DNA of 64,000 nt from Variovorax jilinensis (GCF_030316885.1 NZ_JASZYQ010000001.1:62001-126000); one strand, 5' to 3'. Numbered from the stretch's first letter, positions 23,589 through 33,373 are shown. Numbers and translations are program-made. The notes: generated by a model from the letters alone, not told the origin.

Positions 23589-26500
23589 ATGCTTTTGACA
23601 GTTAGACAAGCTTGCACGCTGAACGAAGGCGCACTCAATATCCGCATTAGCGATGGCATTGAGCGGGTCGACGAAGATACCCAGAGCATCGAAGACGGGC
23701 GCCGGTTTCTGAAGCACTCGTACCTCACCAAGGGCATGGTCGAACTAGTCCAGGAAGGCTTCAAGCGGCTCTCTGGCGGCCATGGTGGCAAGCCGGTGTT
23801 TCGACTGAAGCAGGCTATGGGCGGTGGTAAGACCCACCTTATCAAGACCATGGCATTCCTGGCCCGGCATGACCCGCTTCGCTCGGAATTTTTCAGTGAG
23901 GCGGCCAGCCGGTACAAGTTCGGCTCTGCAAAGGTCACCTTCTTCAACGGCCGCGAGCAGCCGGATGAATATTTCTGGGGGCGGATCGCCGCACAGCTAG
24001 GTCACGACGGATTCTTTGAGGCTGGCGTCAAGGCGCCAGGTGAGAATCATTGGAGCGACCTTTTCAGCAAAATCGACGCGCCGGCGCTGATCCTGTTGGA
24101 CGAAATGCCCACCTATTTCGCGTACTACAAGACACAACCAAGCGGTGGGGGCACGGTCGCTGAAGTCGCCGGCCGCGCATTCGCGAACATGCTCACCGCC
24201 GCGATGGCACGCAAGAACATCTGCGTGATCGTCTCCGACCTGGAGGCCTCGCACGCAGAGGGCACACAGATCATTAATGCCGCGCTCGAGAACGCGCGCA
24301 AGGAACTGAGCCGTGTGGAGTTCAACATCACGCCAGTTGACTTGGCCGGCGATGAGACCTACGCGATTCTGAAGAAGCGGCTCTTCGCGAGTTTGCCCGA
24401 CCCCAACAAGATCGCCCATCTGGCCCAGATGTACGCCAAGTGCATCGAACAGGCCCAGAAGTCGCGGACGATCGACCAGCAGAAGACGCCCGAGCAGTTG
24501 GCGATGGAGGTCGAGCAGACCTACCCCTTTCACCCGCAGATGAAGAACTTGTTCGCCTTGTTCAAGGAGAACAAGGAGTTCCAGCAGACTCGTGGGCTGA
24601 TGGAGTTGGCATCTCGGTTGCTGAACTCGGTGTGGTCGAGGACGTCCGACGATGTGCTCCTGATCGGACCCCAGCACTTCGACCTCAGCATCGACGAGGT
24701 TCGGGATAAGGTGATCTCCATCTCCCGGCTCGAGGATGCGGTCGCGCGCGATATCTATTCCAGGGAGGGTGGAGCGCACGCCCAAGTCATCGATGCCAAT
24801 GCCGGCAGCGATTGCGCCACGCAGGCAGCAAACCTGTTGCTCATTTCGAGCATGTCGACCGCAGTAAATCCGGTGAAGGGCCTGACCCGATCCGAGACGC
24901 TCGAATGCCTGGCCTCGCCCATCGCTGACCTCAGCTTCTTCGAGGCTGCGATCGACTCGCTGCAGAAGTCCGCCTGGTATATGCACCGCACGACCGAGGG
25001 TCGCATCTACTTCGACAAGATCGAGAACCTGACCAAGATGCTGGTCGGCATGGCAGAGCGGGCACCAGAACCGAAGGTCAAGGAATTCGTGTCCTCGCGG
25101 CTCAAGCAGATGTTCGAGCCCAAGCGCAAATCGGCCTACACCAAAGTCCTCGCTCTGCCGCTTATCGACGAGATCCAGGCCGACGTTCAGGCTGGACGTG
25201 TCCTGGCCATCGTTCCGCCAGACTCTGCCTTGCCGCCTGAAGAGGTGGTCAAGCTCTTCGATGGCCTGACGCGCAAGAACAACCTGCTCATCCTCTGCGG
25301 CGAGCGTTCGTTCGAGATGGACAAGCTGTGGGATTCGGCGCGGATGGTTTACGCGGCCAATCAGGCCGAAGTACAGCGACGTGTGGAGCGAGGCGGCCCG
25401 CAGTGGGAAGAATTCGAAGACCTTCGCAAGCAGTTTGAGCTGACCTTCACTGGCGTTGTGAAGACACTATTCGACAAGCTGCTGTTTCCTTTCCAGACGC
25501 CGAGCACGGCCCCAAAGCTGCAGCCACGCAACCTGGAGCAAAGCGGCGACACCAACGATGGCGAAGCGCGCATTGAAGCGACGCTGACCAAAGATCCGAT
25601 CAAGCTCTACCTGGACTGGCAGGACACCGCCAAGTTCGCTGGGGTCCGATCGCGCGTGGAGCGCCTGTTCGGCCCGCAAGATGACGTTGCCTGGGCCGAC
25701 ATCAAGGACAAGGCGCAGACCGATTGTTCGATGTACTTTCTGCCGCCGGGTGACCTGGAGAAGATTAAGACTCGCGCGATCAACGAAGGCCTATGGGAAG
25801 ACCTGGGCAACGGGTACGTCACTAAGAAGCCCAAACCCAAGCAAGCCGGCGTGCAGGTCACGCCCGTGGGCAAGATGCAAGACGACGGTTCGACGGTGCT
25901 GCAAATCGGCATCATCAACGCCAGTCCCGAGACCACGAGCGTGCACTACGCCGAGGACGGCGAGGTCTCAGAGGCCAGCCCGAAGCTCAGTGATGACAAG
26001 CTGAGCACCAGAGCGCTGAAGGTTGCCTTCTTGGCGGTAGACCACTCTGGGCGCACCCAGAAGGGCGCCCCGCATGTGTGGTCGAACAAGCTGCTGATCC
26101 AGTGGGAAATTGCCCCAGCAGCACAAGGCAAGCGCACGGTCACGCTGACGGTGTTGCCCCGTGCCGACGTGGTGCGCTACACCCTCAACGGCGCCGAGCC
26201 TCGGAATGGCATCGACTACACAGCGCCCTTCACGGTAGGCCCGGATGCCGGAATGCTGCTGGTCTTCGCCGAGGCCAGCGGTCTTGAAACAAGGGTTGAG
26301 TACCGCATTCCACAGGCTGCCGGTGGCGGCGGGGGGGGCGGTGGCGGTGGCGAGGCGCCCCCGCCACCCCTCAACAAGCCCGTCGCGTTTCCGACCCAGC
26401 GCAACGCGCAGGTCACCTCGCGCGAAAAGGTCTTCGCCGCCCTCTCCAAAGCGACTGAGCGAAACATCGCCTTCACCGACGTGGTCTTGCGCATCCAGGA

Positions 26501-26711
26501 CGGAGCCGCCTTCGGCCAATTTGGCCTACAGGGCCAGACCGCCACGGCATCGCGGGTTCAACAGGCGCTTGTAACCTTGGCCGAGGGGTTTGGGCCTGCT
26601 ACGCCCGTGACGATGCAGTTTAGGGCCCAGTTCCCGACCGGCCAAGACTTGATCGACTTCGCCGCGCTGCTTGAGCTGGCCTACGCCGGCGATTGGAAGG
26701 AGGTTGAATGA
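23589..26711 (+). CDS. Anti-phage-associated DUF499 AAA+ ATPase
   Basis: 1,040 residues. Walker A is QAMGGGKTH (about 75-83) and Walker B is ALILLDEMPTYF (about 166-177), both in the N-terminal ATPase part typical of DUF499. The region before about 910 is mixed alpha/beta, then a Gly tract and PPPP linker (encoded by a run of eight G at 26331-26338) leads to a C-terminal domain of about 120 residues. The protein should be the ATPase of an Hma-like (helicase-methylase-ATPase) defence system. The stop overlaps the next gene by four bases. How ATP hydrolysis is used is unknown. Confidence 0.85.
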   Translation: MLLTVRQACTLNEGALNIRISDGIERVDEDTQSIEDGRRFLKHSYLTKGMVELVQEGFKRLSGGHGGKPVFRLKQAMGGGKTHLIKTMAFLARHDPLRSEFFSEAASRYKFGSAKVTFFNGREQPDEYFWGRIAAQLGHDGFFEAGVKAPGENHWSDLFSKIDAPALILLDEMPTYFAYYKTQPSGGGTVAEVAGRAFANMLTAAMARKNICVIVSDLEASHAEGTQIINAALENARKELSRVEFNITPVDLAGDETYAILKKRLFASLPDPNKIAHLAQMYAKCIEQAQKSRTIDQQKTPEQLAMEVEQTYPFHPQMKNLFALFKENKEFQQTRGLMELASRLLNSVWSRTSDDVLLIGPQHFDLSIDEVRDKVISISRLEDAVARDIYSREGGAHAQVIDANAGSDCATQAANLLLISSMSTAVNPVKGLTRSETLECLASPIADLSFFEAAIDSLQKSAWYMHRTTEGRIYFDKIENLTKMLVGMAERAPEPKVKEFVSSRLKQMFEPKRKSAYTKVLALPLIDEIQADVQAGRVLAIVPPDSALPPEEVVKLFDGLTRKNNLLILCGERSFEMDKLWDSARMVYAANQAEVQRRVERGGPQWEEFEDLRKQFELTFTGVVKTLFDKLLFPFQTPSTAPKLQPRNLEQSGDTNDGEARIEATLTKDPIKLYLDWQDTAKFAGVRSRVERLFGPQDDVAWADIKDKAQTDCSMYFLPPGDLEKIKTRAINEGLWEDLGNGYVTKKPKPKQAGVQVTPVGKMQDDGSTVLQIGIINASPETTSVHYAEDGEVSEASPKLSDDKLSTRALKVAFLAVDHSGRTQKGAPHVWSNKLLIQWEIAPAAQGKRTVTLTVLPRADVVRYTLNGAEPRNGIDYTAPFTVGPDAGMLLVFAEASGLETRVEYRIPQAAGGGGGGGGGGEAPPPPLNKPVAFPTQRNAQVTSREKVFAALSKATERNIAFTDVVLRIQDGAAFGQFGLQGQTATASRVQQALVTLAEGFGPATPVTMQFRAQFPTGQDLIDFAALLELAYAGDWKEVE

Positions 26712-27352
26712 CGCATCCTCTTCTGACCGGCGATCAGCGCCCTGGCACAACGGCGCTCGTCGCTGCCGAGCCAGGCCGCTTCGTGGGCTTTGGCGCCAGC
26801 GCAGAGTATGGCGCCCATGTCTTCAAGGCCGTGATTCCTGCCGGGAGGGCGGGCGACGTAGTACTGACCGAAGACTATGGCTATCTCGCGGGCGTAGAGG
26901 GCACACCGGAGTCCGAGACGCGCGCAGTTCTGCCCCGCGCCAAGTGGGGAAAGCTTGCCGACGTCGCGCGCAAGGACTTCAACGCCAGGCTGCGCGCGCG
27001 CAAGGTGCCGCCGAGCACATGGAAACCGCAGGCCAATCTGCTGGATCGCATGTTGGGCAAAGAACTCTGCGTGCTGATGTGGGCAGCTGAGCATGCAGGC
27101 GAGGAGCAGCTGGAAGCGATCTGCAGGCAGTGGACCGCCCTACGACCGGAGGAGCGCTGGTGGCTGTATGCCATGACTGCCGCGCAAGGTGGTTTGGCGG
27201 AGGACGGCAAGCGGGGATGGCGGCGGGCACTCTTCTACGCACTCTCAGACATCGATGCGGTCGCGCCTCGCAAGGTGCAGCGCGCACTACTAAATGACCG
27301 CACGACATACAGCCTTTTTGGCCAATCGGACCTGCATCCGCGGAAAGCATGA
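26708..27352 (+). CDS. Anti-phage-associated DUF3780 protein
   Basis: 214 residues, start overlapping the ATPase stop (ATGA). The sequence (GFGASAEYGAHVFKAVIPAG, TTYSLFGQSDLHPRKA at the end) matches the DUF3780 family, which is known almost only next to DUF499 ATPase and DUF1156 methylase genes. No catalytic motif, signal or membrane segment. A Trp-rich segment (WTALRPEERWWLYAMTAAQG) may be a binding surface. Translational coupling on both sides suggests it is a subunit of the complex. Confidence 0.82.
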   Translation: MTHPLLTGDQRPGTTALVAAEPGRFVGFGASAEYGAHVFKAVIPAGRAGDVVLTEDYGYLAGVEGTPESETRAVLPRAKWGKLADVARKDFNARLRARKVPPSTWKPQANLLDRMLGKELCVLMWAAEHAGEEQLEAICRQWTALRPEERWWLYAMTAAQGGLAEDGKRGWRRALFYALSDIDAVAPRKVQRALLNDRTTYSLFGQSDLHPRKA

Positions 27353-27355
27353 GTG

Positions 27356-30193
27356 ATGGAAATTAGTCCTGAAGTTGTTCCGTTCACCCTCAAGAACGCG
27401 CCGTCTCTTATTGAGAGGATTTTGCCCGTCCAAAGACTCTCGATAGACGTATACAAAGAAAGAATGGCAGGGCCTGGGCAAACACTGACCGCGCTTGGGT
27501 CGTATTGGAAGGGCCGAAAACCTCTTATATTGAATCGCGCATGCGTGCTTGGATCATTGTTGCCGGCCTCTGAGAATACAAAGCGAGATCTTGAGATTTT
27601 CGAACTCTTGATGGGAATGGATGACACCTCCATGAAGAAGCGCCTGCAACTCGGGCTCGATAAATCTCTACCTCCGAACTCCTATCGAGATTTAGCTGCC
27701 AAGGCAAAGCGGCCCGAAGAGCTTGAGAACACAATCAGCAATCATATATGGCCTGACGTAAATTCCCATTTGGGAACGAATGCGCAAAGTTACACGATGC
27801 TCATTGAACAATTGGGCATTATGCGCTTCGGGCATCGGCCGAAGGTGGCTGATGTTTTTTCGGGATCCGGACAAATTCCATTTGAGGCTGCTCGCTTGGG
27901 CTGCGATGTATATGCTTCAGATATAAATCCAGTTGCGTGTATGCTCACGTGGGGAGCATTCAATATAGTCGGGGCCAAAGATGAGGCGCACACCCTAATT
28001 TCCAAGGAGCAGCAAAGTCTAGTTGCTCGGGTGAGAGGGGACATTGATGCGCTCGGATTTGAGACTGATGGCCAGGGCTGGAGAGGTAAGGTTTATTTGT
28101 ATTGTTTAGAGGTTCTTTGTCCGACCTCCGGCTGGCGAGTGCCCGTACTTCCAAGTCGCCTCCTGAGCCAAACGCGCAAAGCAATTGTTGATCTGATACC
28201 AGTTGCGGCCACCAAGAGCTACCAGGTTGTCGTTCGAACAGGAGTCAGTGCTACAGACTTGAAAAATGCAGAACAGGGGACTATCACGCGGAGCAGCCGA
28301 TTTGGTGAGGCTTACGTGACGCATCTGGTTGACGGCATAACGCACAGGAACTCAATATCGTCAATCAGGCGAGATGCTGATTCGATCATTGATGGCAACA
28401 AGCAAACCGTCAATTCACTACGCAAGTGGACTCTCCAAGACATTGATTTCAATACCTCAGATGTATTGGGCGAGCGGCTATTCGCCATTCAGTGGCTTCG
28501 CGACGACGGATCGATTCGACCAGATCTCCAGTTTCGCTCTGTGACTGAGGACGACTTGACGCGAGAGTCAAGGATTCGAGAGTATGTCGCGGCCAACCTT
28601 AAAGACTGGCAGGCTGCAGGCCACGTGCCTGACATGCGCATCGAACCGGGTGCGCCCCCGCGATATCAAGGTAGAAGCCTAACGACCGATCGCGGCTGGA
28701 CGCATTGGCATCATTTGTTCAACCCCCGGCAGTTATTAGTACATGCTCTATTGAATAAATACAAAACCACCCGGACGGCGTTGTTTGTTGCCGGCAGTCT
28801 TGAGACCTCATCAAGGCTTTGTGGATGGAATCCTGGATTGGGGAAGGATTACACCACTAGTGTTTTTTACAATCAATCCCTCAATACTCTTTATGTTTAC
28901 GGAGCGCGAGGAATTAGCTTCTTGGCGAATAAGGTGGCCCAGGACTTCGCTAGGGCGCCAATATTCTCCGAGGCCGTTGTCAAGAACCATTCAGCGATGG
29001 ATCTTGACTCCGGCGCCGACATATACATCACCGACCCCCCTTATGGAGATGCAGTCAAATACGAAGAAATTTTTGATTTCTTCATATCCTGGCTCAACAA
29101 GAATCCGCCAAAGGAATTTTCAAGTTGGATATGGGACAGCCGCAGAGCCCTAGCAATTAAGGGTGAGGATCATGATTTCAAACTAGGTATGGTGTCCGCC
29201 TACAAGCGGATGGCCGAACTCATGCCCGACAACGGGTTGCAGATCATCATGTTCACCCACCAATCCGGTTCAATCTGGGCGGACATGGCGAACATCGTGT
29301 GGGCCAGCGGACTGCGGGTTACGGCGGCTTGGTACGTTGTGACCGAGACGGACAGCGCCCTTCGCGAGGGGCAGTACGTCAAGGGCACGATCCTACTCAT
29401 ACTGCGCAAGCGGCTTCAGGAACTGGACACTGCGCGTGACGAGCTTGCATACGAACTGGCCGAAGAGGTCAAGACCCAGGTCGATTTGCTGACGGGCTTG
29501 AACAATGGCGTCAAGGATCTGTATCGCGACGAGAACCTGTTCGAGGATGCCGATTTGCAGATGGCAGGCTACGCCGCTGCACTCCGGGTGCTGACGCGCT
29601 ACAGCACCATCGACGGGGTCTCAATGCCGCAAGAGGCGATGAGGCCACGAGTGAGGGGGCAGACGACTATGGTCGACGAGCTGATCGCGTTCGCCGTCAA
29701 CATCGCCAACGAGTACCTAGTGCCTGACGGTGTGGACCGTGCAGTCTGGGAAAAGAGCGTCGGCGTCGAGCGCTTCTACTTGAAGATGTTGGACATGGAG
29801 TCCAGGGGCATTCACGTTCTGTCGAACTACCAGAACTTCGCCAAAGCCTTCAAGGTGCATGACTACGGCGCGGTAATGGATGAGGTCAAGGCAAACCGCG
29901 CGAGCTTGAAGACAGCCGCACAACTCGGGAATCGGGGCATGACAGCCGGCGAGGAGTTTGGCCCGACCGTGCTGCGCAGCGTGCTGTATGCCGTTCACCT
30001 TCTGCAAGAAAACAAGGTCAAGCCCGAAGACGTGCTTCACCAGCTGCGCGATCTCGTGCCCGACTATTTCCGCGAGCGCGAACGCATCACCGCGCTGGCT
30101 GACTATGTGAGCAAGAAGACGGCGAAGGCCCGGCCTGACGAGAGCTCGAACGCCATGGTTCTGCGTGATCTGGTGCGTCGAGAACGGGTCTGA
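27356..30193 (+). CDS. DUF1156-type adenine-specific DNA methyltransferase
   Basis: 945 residues, starting 4 nt after DUF3780. SAM-binding motif I is DVFSGSGQIPFEAARLGCDV (about 168-187), and the catalytic motif IV is TDPPYGDAVKYEEIF (about residue 560). These identify an N6-adenine methyltransferase with a long insert between the motifs that probably reads the target. It should mark host DNA so that the ATPase-helicase part attacks unmarked DNA. The first ~1.83 kb has much lower GC (37-50% in sampled lines) than the last kilobase (53-58%) and the flanking genes. GTG 27353 is an alternative start. Confidence 0.85.
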   Translation: MEISPEVVPFTLKNAPSLIERILPVQRLSIDVYKERMAGPGQTLTALGSYWKGRKPLILNRACVLGSLLPASENTKRDLEIFELLMGMDDTSMKKRLQLGLDKSLPPNSYRDLAAKAKRPEELENTISNHIWPDVNSHLGTNAQSYTMLIEQLGIMRFGHRPKVADVFSGSGQIPFEAARLGCDVYASDINPVACMLTWGAFNIVGAKDEAHTLISKEQQSLVARVRGDIDALGFETDGQGWRGKVYLYCLEVLCPTSGWRVPVLPSRLLSQTRKAIVDLIPVAATKSYQVVVRTGVSATDLKNAEQGTITRSSRFGEAYVTHLVDGITHRNSISSIRRDADSIIDGNKQTVNSLRKWTLQDIDFNTSDVLGERLFAIQWLRDDGSIRPDLQFRSVTEDDLTRESRIREYVAANLKDWQAAGHVPDMRIEPGAPPRYQGRSLTTDRGWTHWHHLFNPRQLLVHALLNKYKTTRTALFVAGSLETSSRLCGWNPGLGKDYTTSVFYNQSLNTLYVYGARGISFLANKVAQDFARAPIFSEAVVKNHSAMDLDSGADIYITDPPYGDAVKYEEIFDFFISWLNKNPPKEFSSWIWDSRRALAIKGEDHDFKLGMVSAYKRMAELMPDNGLQIIMFTHQSGSIWADMANIVWASGLRVTAAWYVVTETDSALREGQYVKGTILLILRKRLQELDTARDELAYELAEEVKTQVDLLTGLNNGVKDLYRDENLFEDADLQMAGYAAALRVLTRYSTIDGVSMPQEAMRPRVRGQTTMVDELIAFAVNIANEYLVPDGVDRAVWEKSVGVERFYLKMLDMESRGIHVLSNYQNFAKAFKVHDYGAVMDEVKANRASLKTAAQLGNRGMTAGEEFGPTVLRSVLYAVHLLQENKVKPEDVLHQLRDLVPDYFRERERITALADYVSKKTAKARPDESSNAMVLRDLVRRERV

Positions 30194-30237
30194 GCCTAGC
30201 CAGCACCGTCGATCCAATTATCAAGCCCGCGACGACG

Positions 30238-30573
30238 ATGGACAGGAAGCTCCTAGATGCGATCACCAGGGAGGCGGTCGTCAAGGCCGGCGAACGGGAA
30301 GTCAGGAAACAAGAGTTCATGCTTTCAGGGCGCGGTCACAAGCCGCGTGTCACGTTCAATCGCAACATGGCTGCGTTGCTCAAACAGTGCAACCTGCCGC
30401 GTGTGACCATTTTTGGCTACTGCGCCAAGAACTTCTACCCGCCACGAGTGTTCACGTCGGCCAGAACGGTCTTGCTTCGTAAGCTGGGCTGGGCCCCTTT
30501 CGAGATCTCTCGCGATTCGACGGTGTACATGATGGACCCGCCAAGCGCCACCAAACTGGGGCCCCAACCTTGA
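30238..30573 (+). CDS. Small protein embedded in the Hma-like operon
   Basis: 111 residues from ATG 30238, between the methyltransferase and helicase genes; its stop overlaps the helicase TTG start (TTGA). The sequence is basic and soluble (MDRKLLDAITREAVVKAGER, then FNRNMAALLKQCNLPRVTIF). No known domain was recognised. It could be a regulator, a DNA-binding subunit or an embedded accessory gene. Tight coupling to the helicase suggests a role within the system. Confidence 0.65.
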   Translation: MDRKLLDAITREAVVKAGEREVRKQEFMLSGRGHKPRVTFNRNMAALLKQCNLPRVTIFGYCAKNFYPPRVFTSARTVLLRKLGWAPFEISRDSTVYMMDPPSATKLGPQP

Positions 30574-33302
30574 TCCAACGTTTCTCATCGCTGCGCCAGC
30601 GCCTGGACCATGTGTTCTTGGCCGATCGGCTACAGGGCGCGCGGTCTTACAAGCGCATTGCCGGTTACTTCCGGTCGTCCATCCTCGAACTGGTTGGCGA
30701 GCAGATCGAGGGGATCGAAGACGTCCGGATCGTGTGCAACAGCGAACTCGACCCGCATGACGTGATGGTGTCGAAGGCAGCGCGCGAGGTGGCGCTGAAG
30801 GAGCGCTGGAACCAGGAGCCGATCGAGACTGAGGCCTTCTTCCACCGTGACCGCTACCGGCGCCTGTATGCCTTGCTGAGCAGCGGACGCGTGAAGATCA
30901 AGGTGGTGCCGAAAAACCGCGTCTTTCTGCACGGCAAGGCCGGCGTGATCACGCTGGCCGACGGCAGACGAACCAGCTTTCTGGGGAGCATCAACGAGAG
31001 CCGAGCCGCCTTTGCGGAGAACTACGAGATCCTCTGGGAAGACCCTTCTGAGGAAGGGTGCCGTTGGGTCGATGCGGAATTCGAGGCCCTGTGGGCGGAG
31101 GGGCACGACCTGCCGGATGCCATCCTCACCGAGGTGAAGCGCATCGCCGAGCGGGTTGAGGTGACCTTCGGTGACTTGCCCGCCAAAGACTTGCCTGCTG
31201 CGACGATGGTCGAGTCGCCCATCTACCGCGGCGGCGAGCAGCTTCAGCCGTGGCAGCGATCGTTTGTCGCCACCTTCCTGCTGCACCGAGAGATCTACGG
31301 CAAGGCGCGGCTGCTGATCGCTGACGAAGTCGGTCTGGGCAAGACCTTGTCGATGGCAACGGCAGCGCTGGTCAGTGCGCTACTGGGCGACGGCCCAGTG
31401 CTGATCCTGTGCCCCGCCACATTGACGCTGCAGTGGCAGGCCGAACTCAAAGACCGGCTGGGCATTCCCAGTGGCGTATGGGTGAGCAATCAAAAGTGCT
31501 GGCTGGACGCCGAAGGCCGCACGATTATGACGCGCGGTCCGGAAGACATTGCGCGCTGCCCCTTCCAGGTGGCGATCGTCTCCACGGGACTAATCGTCCA
31601 CCAGTCCACCGAGGCGAACGTGCTGAAGCGCGTTCGCGTGGGCACCTTGATCCTGGATGAGAGCCACAAGGCGCGGCGACGCGGGCAGCTCGGCGTGGAT
31701 GACCCGGAGCCGAACAATCTGTTGGCCTTCATGATGGAGATGGCCCACAACGCACGCCATGTGTTGCTGGGCACAGCGACGCCGATACAGACGGCGGTTC
31801 GGGAGTTGTGGGATCTGCTGATGATCCTGAACCAGAGCGCCGATTTCGTCATGGGCCGGGAGCATGCCTCGATCTGGCGGTTCTGGCAGCGCACGCACCC
31901 CTTCATCACGGGTCAGGAGCTTGTGCCGGATGAGGCGACGGCTTGGGACCTATTGCGCTCGCCGCTTCCAGCCAAGACCACGCCGATGATGGACGGTGTC
32001 TGCAGGCAACTGGTTCTGGCGGTGCGCAGTGACCTCAACATCCCCGACGCTCAGTTCCATGTCTCGGATGCGCCCACAAGCCTGAACCCCTTCACCCGCA
32101 ACGATCTGCATGGCGTGGTGAACTCCAACTTCTTCCAGCGCAACAACCCTTTCGTGCGCCACGTCGTGCTCCGGCGCCGCAAGACGCTGGAAGACGCTGG
32201 CCTGCTTGAGAAGATCGCCGTCGATGTCCACCCGGACCCGGATGCACCACCGGGCACGTACCCCGGTGTGACCTTCGTTGGCCGTGGTCTGATGACGAAC
32301 AGGCCGTTCGAGCTGGCCTACGAGGCTGCGGAGGCCTTCATCGACGTGCTCAGCCAGCGCACCAAAGGCGCGAAGTTGCTGCGGTCGGTCTTCCTGCAGC
32401 GGATCTGCTCATCGTTCCAGTCGGGCCGCCTGACCGTTGAGCGGATGCTGGAGCGGCAGATCGACACCCGGGACGACAACCCGCAGCTGGAAATTATTGA
32501 GCTCGGCGCACTGCAGACGCTGACCGATGAGGAAATTGGCTACCTCGAGGCCATCCGCGATGAGCTGAGGCGTGCAGAGGCTGTGGACCCGAAGCTGAAC
32601 GCCGTACGCTGGTTCCTGAGCCAGCAGCGAAGCGGTGGACAGACCTGGAGCGAGCTGGGTTGCATCATTTTTTCGCAGTATTACGACACCGCGTACTGGG
32701 TGGCCACCGAACTCGCAAAGGACTTCCCCGACAAGGTGGTGGCCGTGTACGCCGGCGCCGGCAAGAGTGGATTGTTCCGCAACGGCGAGTTCATCGGGAT
32801 CGAGCGGGATCAGATCAAGAAGCTGGTCAAGACGCGTGAGATTCACCTGGTGGTGGCGACCGATGCGGCCTGCGAGGGTTTGAACCTGCAGACCCTCGGC
32901 ACGCTCGTCAACATCGACCTGCCCTGGAACCCCTCGCGTCTTGAACAACGCCTCGGCCGCATCAAGCGGTTCGGTCAGGCCCGTGACACCGTGGACATGC
33001 TCAACCTCACGTACCACGCCACGCGGGATGAGGACGTCTACAACACGATTTCATCGCGCATGAGGGACCGCTTCGACATCTTCGGTGGCCTGCCCGACTG
33101 CATCGACGACGACTGGATCGAGGACATCCAGGAGTTCGAGGACTTGGCGCAAACCCACCTGCACCTGCGTGGCCAGATCTCGAACATCTTCGAGGAGACG
33201 TGGGGTGCGACGGTCAGCAGCGAGCAGAACCGGTGGGAGGAATGCGCGCGGGTACTGTCTCGGCGCGACATCCAGCATGTGATGGGAGCGCCGTGGCGTT
33301 GA
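30570..33302 (+). CDS. PLD-domain SNF2-type helicase, anti-phage associated
   Basis: 910 residues from TTG 30570. Residues ~1-190 form a phospholipase-D-like domain (VFLHGKAGVITLADGRRTSF, then LGSINESRAAFAENYEI), close to the HxK-x-GS/N nuclease signature. The rest is an SF2/SNF2 helicase: Walker A IADEVGLGKTL (about residue 250), motif II LILDESHKAR, and motif VI QRLGRIKRFGQARD. Together with the ATPase and methylase this completes the Hma-type set; the PLD domain could cut DNA that the motor moves along. Last gene before the right end of the island. Confidence 0.87.
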   Translation: MIQRFSSLRQRLDHVFLADRLQGARSYKRIAGYFRSSILELVGEQIEGIEDVRIVCNSELDPHDVMVSKAAREVALKERWNQEPIETEAFFHRDRYRRLYALLSSGRVKIKVVPKNRVFLHGKAGVITLADGRRTSFLGSINESRAAFAENYEILWEDPSEEGCRWVDAEFEALWAEGHDLPDAILTEVKRIAERVEVTFGDLPAKDLPAATMVESPIYRGGEQLQPWQRSFVATFLLHREIYGKARLLIADEVGLGKTLSMATAALVSALLGDGPVLILCPATLTLQWQAELKDRLGIPSGVWVSNQKCWLDAEGRTIMTRGPEDIARCPFQVAIVSTGLIVHQSTEANVLKRVRVGTLILDESHKARRRGQLGVDDPEPNNLLAFMMEMAHNARHVLLGTATPIQTAVRELWDLLMILNQSADFVMGREHASIWRFWQRTHPFITGQELVPDEATAWDLLRSPLPAKTTPMMDGVCRQLVLAVRSDLNIPDAQFHVSDAPTSLNPFTRNDLHGVVNSNFFQRNNPFVRHVVLRRRKTLEDAGLLEKIAVDVHPDPDAPPGTYPGVTFVGRGLMTNRPFELAYEAAEAFIDVLSQRTKGAKLLRSVFLQRICSSFQSGRLTVERMLERQIDTRDDNPQLEIIELGALQTLTDEEIGYLEAIRDELRRAEAVDPKLNAVRWFLSQQRSGGQTWSELGCIIFSQYYDTAYWVATELAKDFPDKVVAVYAGAGKSGLFRNGEFIGIERDQIKKLVKTREIHLVVATDAACEGLNLQTLGTLVNIDLPWNPSRLEQRLGRIKRFGQARDTVDMLNLTYHATRDEDVYNTISSRMRDRFDIFGGLPDCIDDDWIEDIQEFEDLAQTHLHLRGQISNIFEETWGATVSSEQNRWEECARVLSRRDIQHVMGAPWR

Positions 33303-33349
33303 GGCGTTCACACGCTCTACCGGTCGTCGTCGCGAGCGACACATCGAAA

Positions 33350-33373
33350 TTTGTCGGTATTTTTGTCGGTATC
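33350..33373. repeat. Integrase arm-site-like repeats, right end
   Basis: TTTGTCGGTAT (33350-33360) and TTTTTGTCGGTATC (33360-33373) are two direct, touching copies of the motif found upstream of the integrase at 5394-5406. They lie about 55-75 bp inside the right attachment repeat. Confidence 0.5.
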
